64,000 bases of DNA. Origin: Desulfobacterales bacterium. Lineage in GTDB: Bacteria; Desulfobacterota; Desulfobacteria; Desulfobacterales; JADGBH01. The stretch's first letter is position 1. Every line of letters starts with the position of its first letter. The DNA lies in assembly GCA_015231595.1 (NCBI GenBank), contig JADGBH010000011.1:1-64000 (forward strand). The letters run 5' to 3'. Made by a program: the position numbers and the translations under genes. Under the pieces are notes generated by a model, which saw only the letters and a list, made by a program, of their open reading frames with translations, made no database searches and was not told where the DNA came from. This document shows, piece after piece, positions 62,895 through 64,000 of this stretch.

Positions 62895-63029
62895 TATACA
62901 AACCAACCTTGCTATTGATAATAATATCAATAAAAAAACAATTAAAGTCCTATCAATAATATTTTTAGCCTTAAGTATAGTTTAATTTTATTGATAAATC
63001 TATCAATAAAATTAAATTTCGTAAAATTT

Positions 63030-64000
63030 TTACTTTTTAATTAAAGGACATTTAAGCATTCTTTCATATAATTCAATATATTGTTTCGCTGTAACACTGT
63101 GATTGAATCTTGCCGCACTTTCTTCCATAATTCTTTTTATTTGAGGTTCTTTTATTTCTGGGGGCAAATTATAAAATCTCATTGCTTCATTAATTGCCCA
63201 AAAAAGTCCGTTAGAATCAAAATTTTTAAAGACAAAACCATTCCCTGTATTTTTTTCAATATCAATATGAGTTATTGTATCATGAATTCCTCCAGTATCA
63301 TGAACTACAGGAAGATTTCCATAAATTGGCGCAATCATTTGAGGCAACCCGCAAGGTTCAAACCGAGAAGGCATTAAAATGAAGTCAGATGCAGCGTAAG
63401 CAATATGTTCAAACCTTTCTCTAAAATCTATTAAAGCAACTCTATCATTTAAATTATGATGATTAACTATTTCTTTAAAGTATTTTTTATACTCCCCATC
63501 AGCTACAAAAATAATTTGAAGATTTTGATGCCAATAGGATGATACAACCCTATATAAAATTTCACTTAAAAGCTGACATCCTTTTTGAATATTATCAAGG
63601 CGTGATGGCCAAAAAAATAGAGGAGCTGATTCATCTTTAATAAGTCCAAATGATTCCTGGAGAAAACGCTTGTTATATTGCTTGCCTACATAAAAATCTT
63701 CTGAATTATAATTCCATGCTAAATGCTTATCTTGTTCAGGATTAAATAATGGGTCAGGAGCATTTAATATACCAGTAGCACATCCTGATCTCCATTTATT
63801 TATAAGTTCACTTCTTATGGAATCCTCAACAAAACTATGTTTGCCTTCAACAATTTCTATAAGAAATGTAGGGCTTACTGTATTAACAAAATGGGATGAA
63901 AAAATTCCACTCGTTAAAAAATCAATGTTGTTTGTTTCCCTTGATTCTTGATAGTTAATAGGCATTTTTTCAAAATAAAGATTTTCCCAACAAGCCTCAA
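63030..64000 (-). CDS. glgA: glycogen/starch synthase, C-terminal part
   Basis: The frame runs off the window end, so only the C-terminal 323 residues are seen; the first visible residues are EACWENLYFEK and the ATG at 63965 is internal. The GT-B fold signature PSRFEPCGLPQMIAPIYGNLPVVHDTGG is the ADP-glucose site of GT5 glycogen synthase, with WPSRLDNIQKGCQLLSEIL as the donor-side helix and the SSHFVNTVSPTFLIEI segment. It adds glucose from ADP-glucose to glycogen. A different GT5 transferase in the same family cannot be excluded without the N-terminal part. Confidence 0.82.
   Translation of the reverse strand, partial: EACWENLYFEKMPINYQESRETNNIDFLTSGIFSSHFVNTVSPTFLIEIVEGKHSFVEDSIRSELINKWRSGCATGILNAPDPLFNPEQDKHLAWNYNSEDFYVGKQYNKRFLQESFGLIKDESAPLFFWPSRLDNIQKGCQLLSEILYRVVSSYWHQNLQIIFVADGEYKKYFKEIVNHHNLNDRVALIDFRERFEHIAYAASDFILMPSRFEPCGLPQMIAPIYGNLPVVHDTGGIHDTITHIDIEKNTGNGFVFKNFDSNGLFWAINEAMRFYNLPPEIKEPQIKRIMEESAARFNHSVTAKQYIELYERMLKCPLIKK

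Overview
The window is strongly AT-rich chromosomal DNA. The gene content points to an anaerobic deltaproteobacterium (Desulfobacterota), most likely a low-GC member of the Desulfobacterales. The clues are a ferredoxin-thioredoxin reductase catalytic subunit, an FapA/DUF342 protein, a PocR-domain sensor, a giant Ser/Thr-kinase/AAA/histidine-kinase fusion, a two-domain CCG iron-sulfur protein, a short DksA, minCDE and prfB with its frameshift. The assignment is inference from gene content; no rRNA or tRNA gene was seen to confirm it.

Layout. 1-1.7 kb: IS1634-like transposase cut by the window edge. 1.75-6.4 kb: RND efflux adaptor, pump and a small membrane protein, then a palindromic repeat. 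6.7-11.6 kb: an FN3/barrel fusion protein, a phosphoglycerate-mutase-like metalloenzyme, a zinc-ribbon membrane protease candidate, two perfect parS sites, a decayed gene and an ATP-grasp ligase. 11.7-14.4 kb: hybrid histidine kinase. 14.5-19.7 kb (minus): ftrB, nitroreductase, then lnt-prfB-HD protein-Cys-rich protein as one run. 20-28.6 kb: STAS protein, bestrophin-like channel, methyltransferase behind twin palindromes, ApbE, HD protein, minCDE, and dapF with a GlcF-like protein. 28.8-36.8 kb: FapA protein, PanP-type decarboxylase, lipoprotein, radical SAM enzyme, UbiB kinase. 37-47 kb (plus): giant multi-kinase, then MORN protein, NtrC-type regulator and TonB receptor packed head to tail. 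47.1-52 kb (plus): psd-pssA-leuB-greA-rpoZ-ttcA-folE2, a housekeeping run. 52-57.4 kb (minus): pseudouridine synthase, then dksA-PHP-rnc-radical SAM-27-residue-repeat protein. 57.6-64 kb: MBL hydrolase, CsgG/FlgO-like protein, PocR protein, a broken IscB with a structured 5' region, an internally duplicated membrane protein and the C-terminal part of glycogen synthase.

Most genes are ordinary housekeeping or envelope functions. The unusual items are: an IscB (RNA-guided nuclease ancestor) gene cut off by a copy of a palindromic repeat family that also occurs near 6.5 kb; a solenoid-like protein built from about fifteen 27-residue units; a DapF homologue with both catalytic cysteines replaced by serine; a pair of parS centromere sites; twin operator-like palindromes upstream of a methyltransferase; and an FapA protein with an N-terminal zinc ribbon and MshEN-like repeats. 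No CRISPR array, tRNA, rRNA or prophage was seen. I found no complete new defence or mobile system. The IscB remnant is the closest thing to one.
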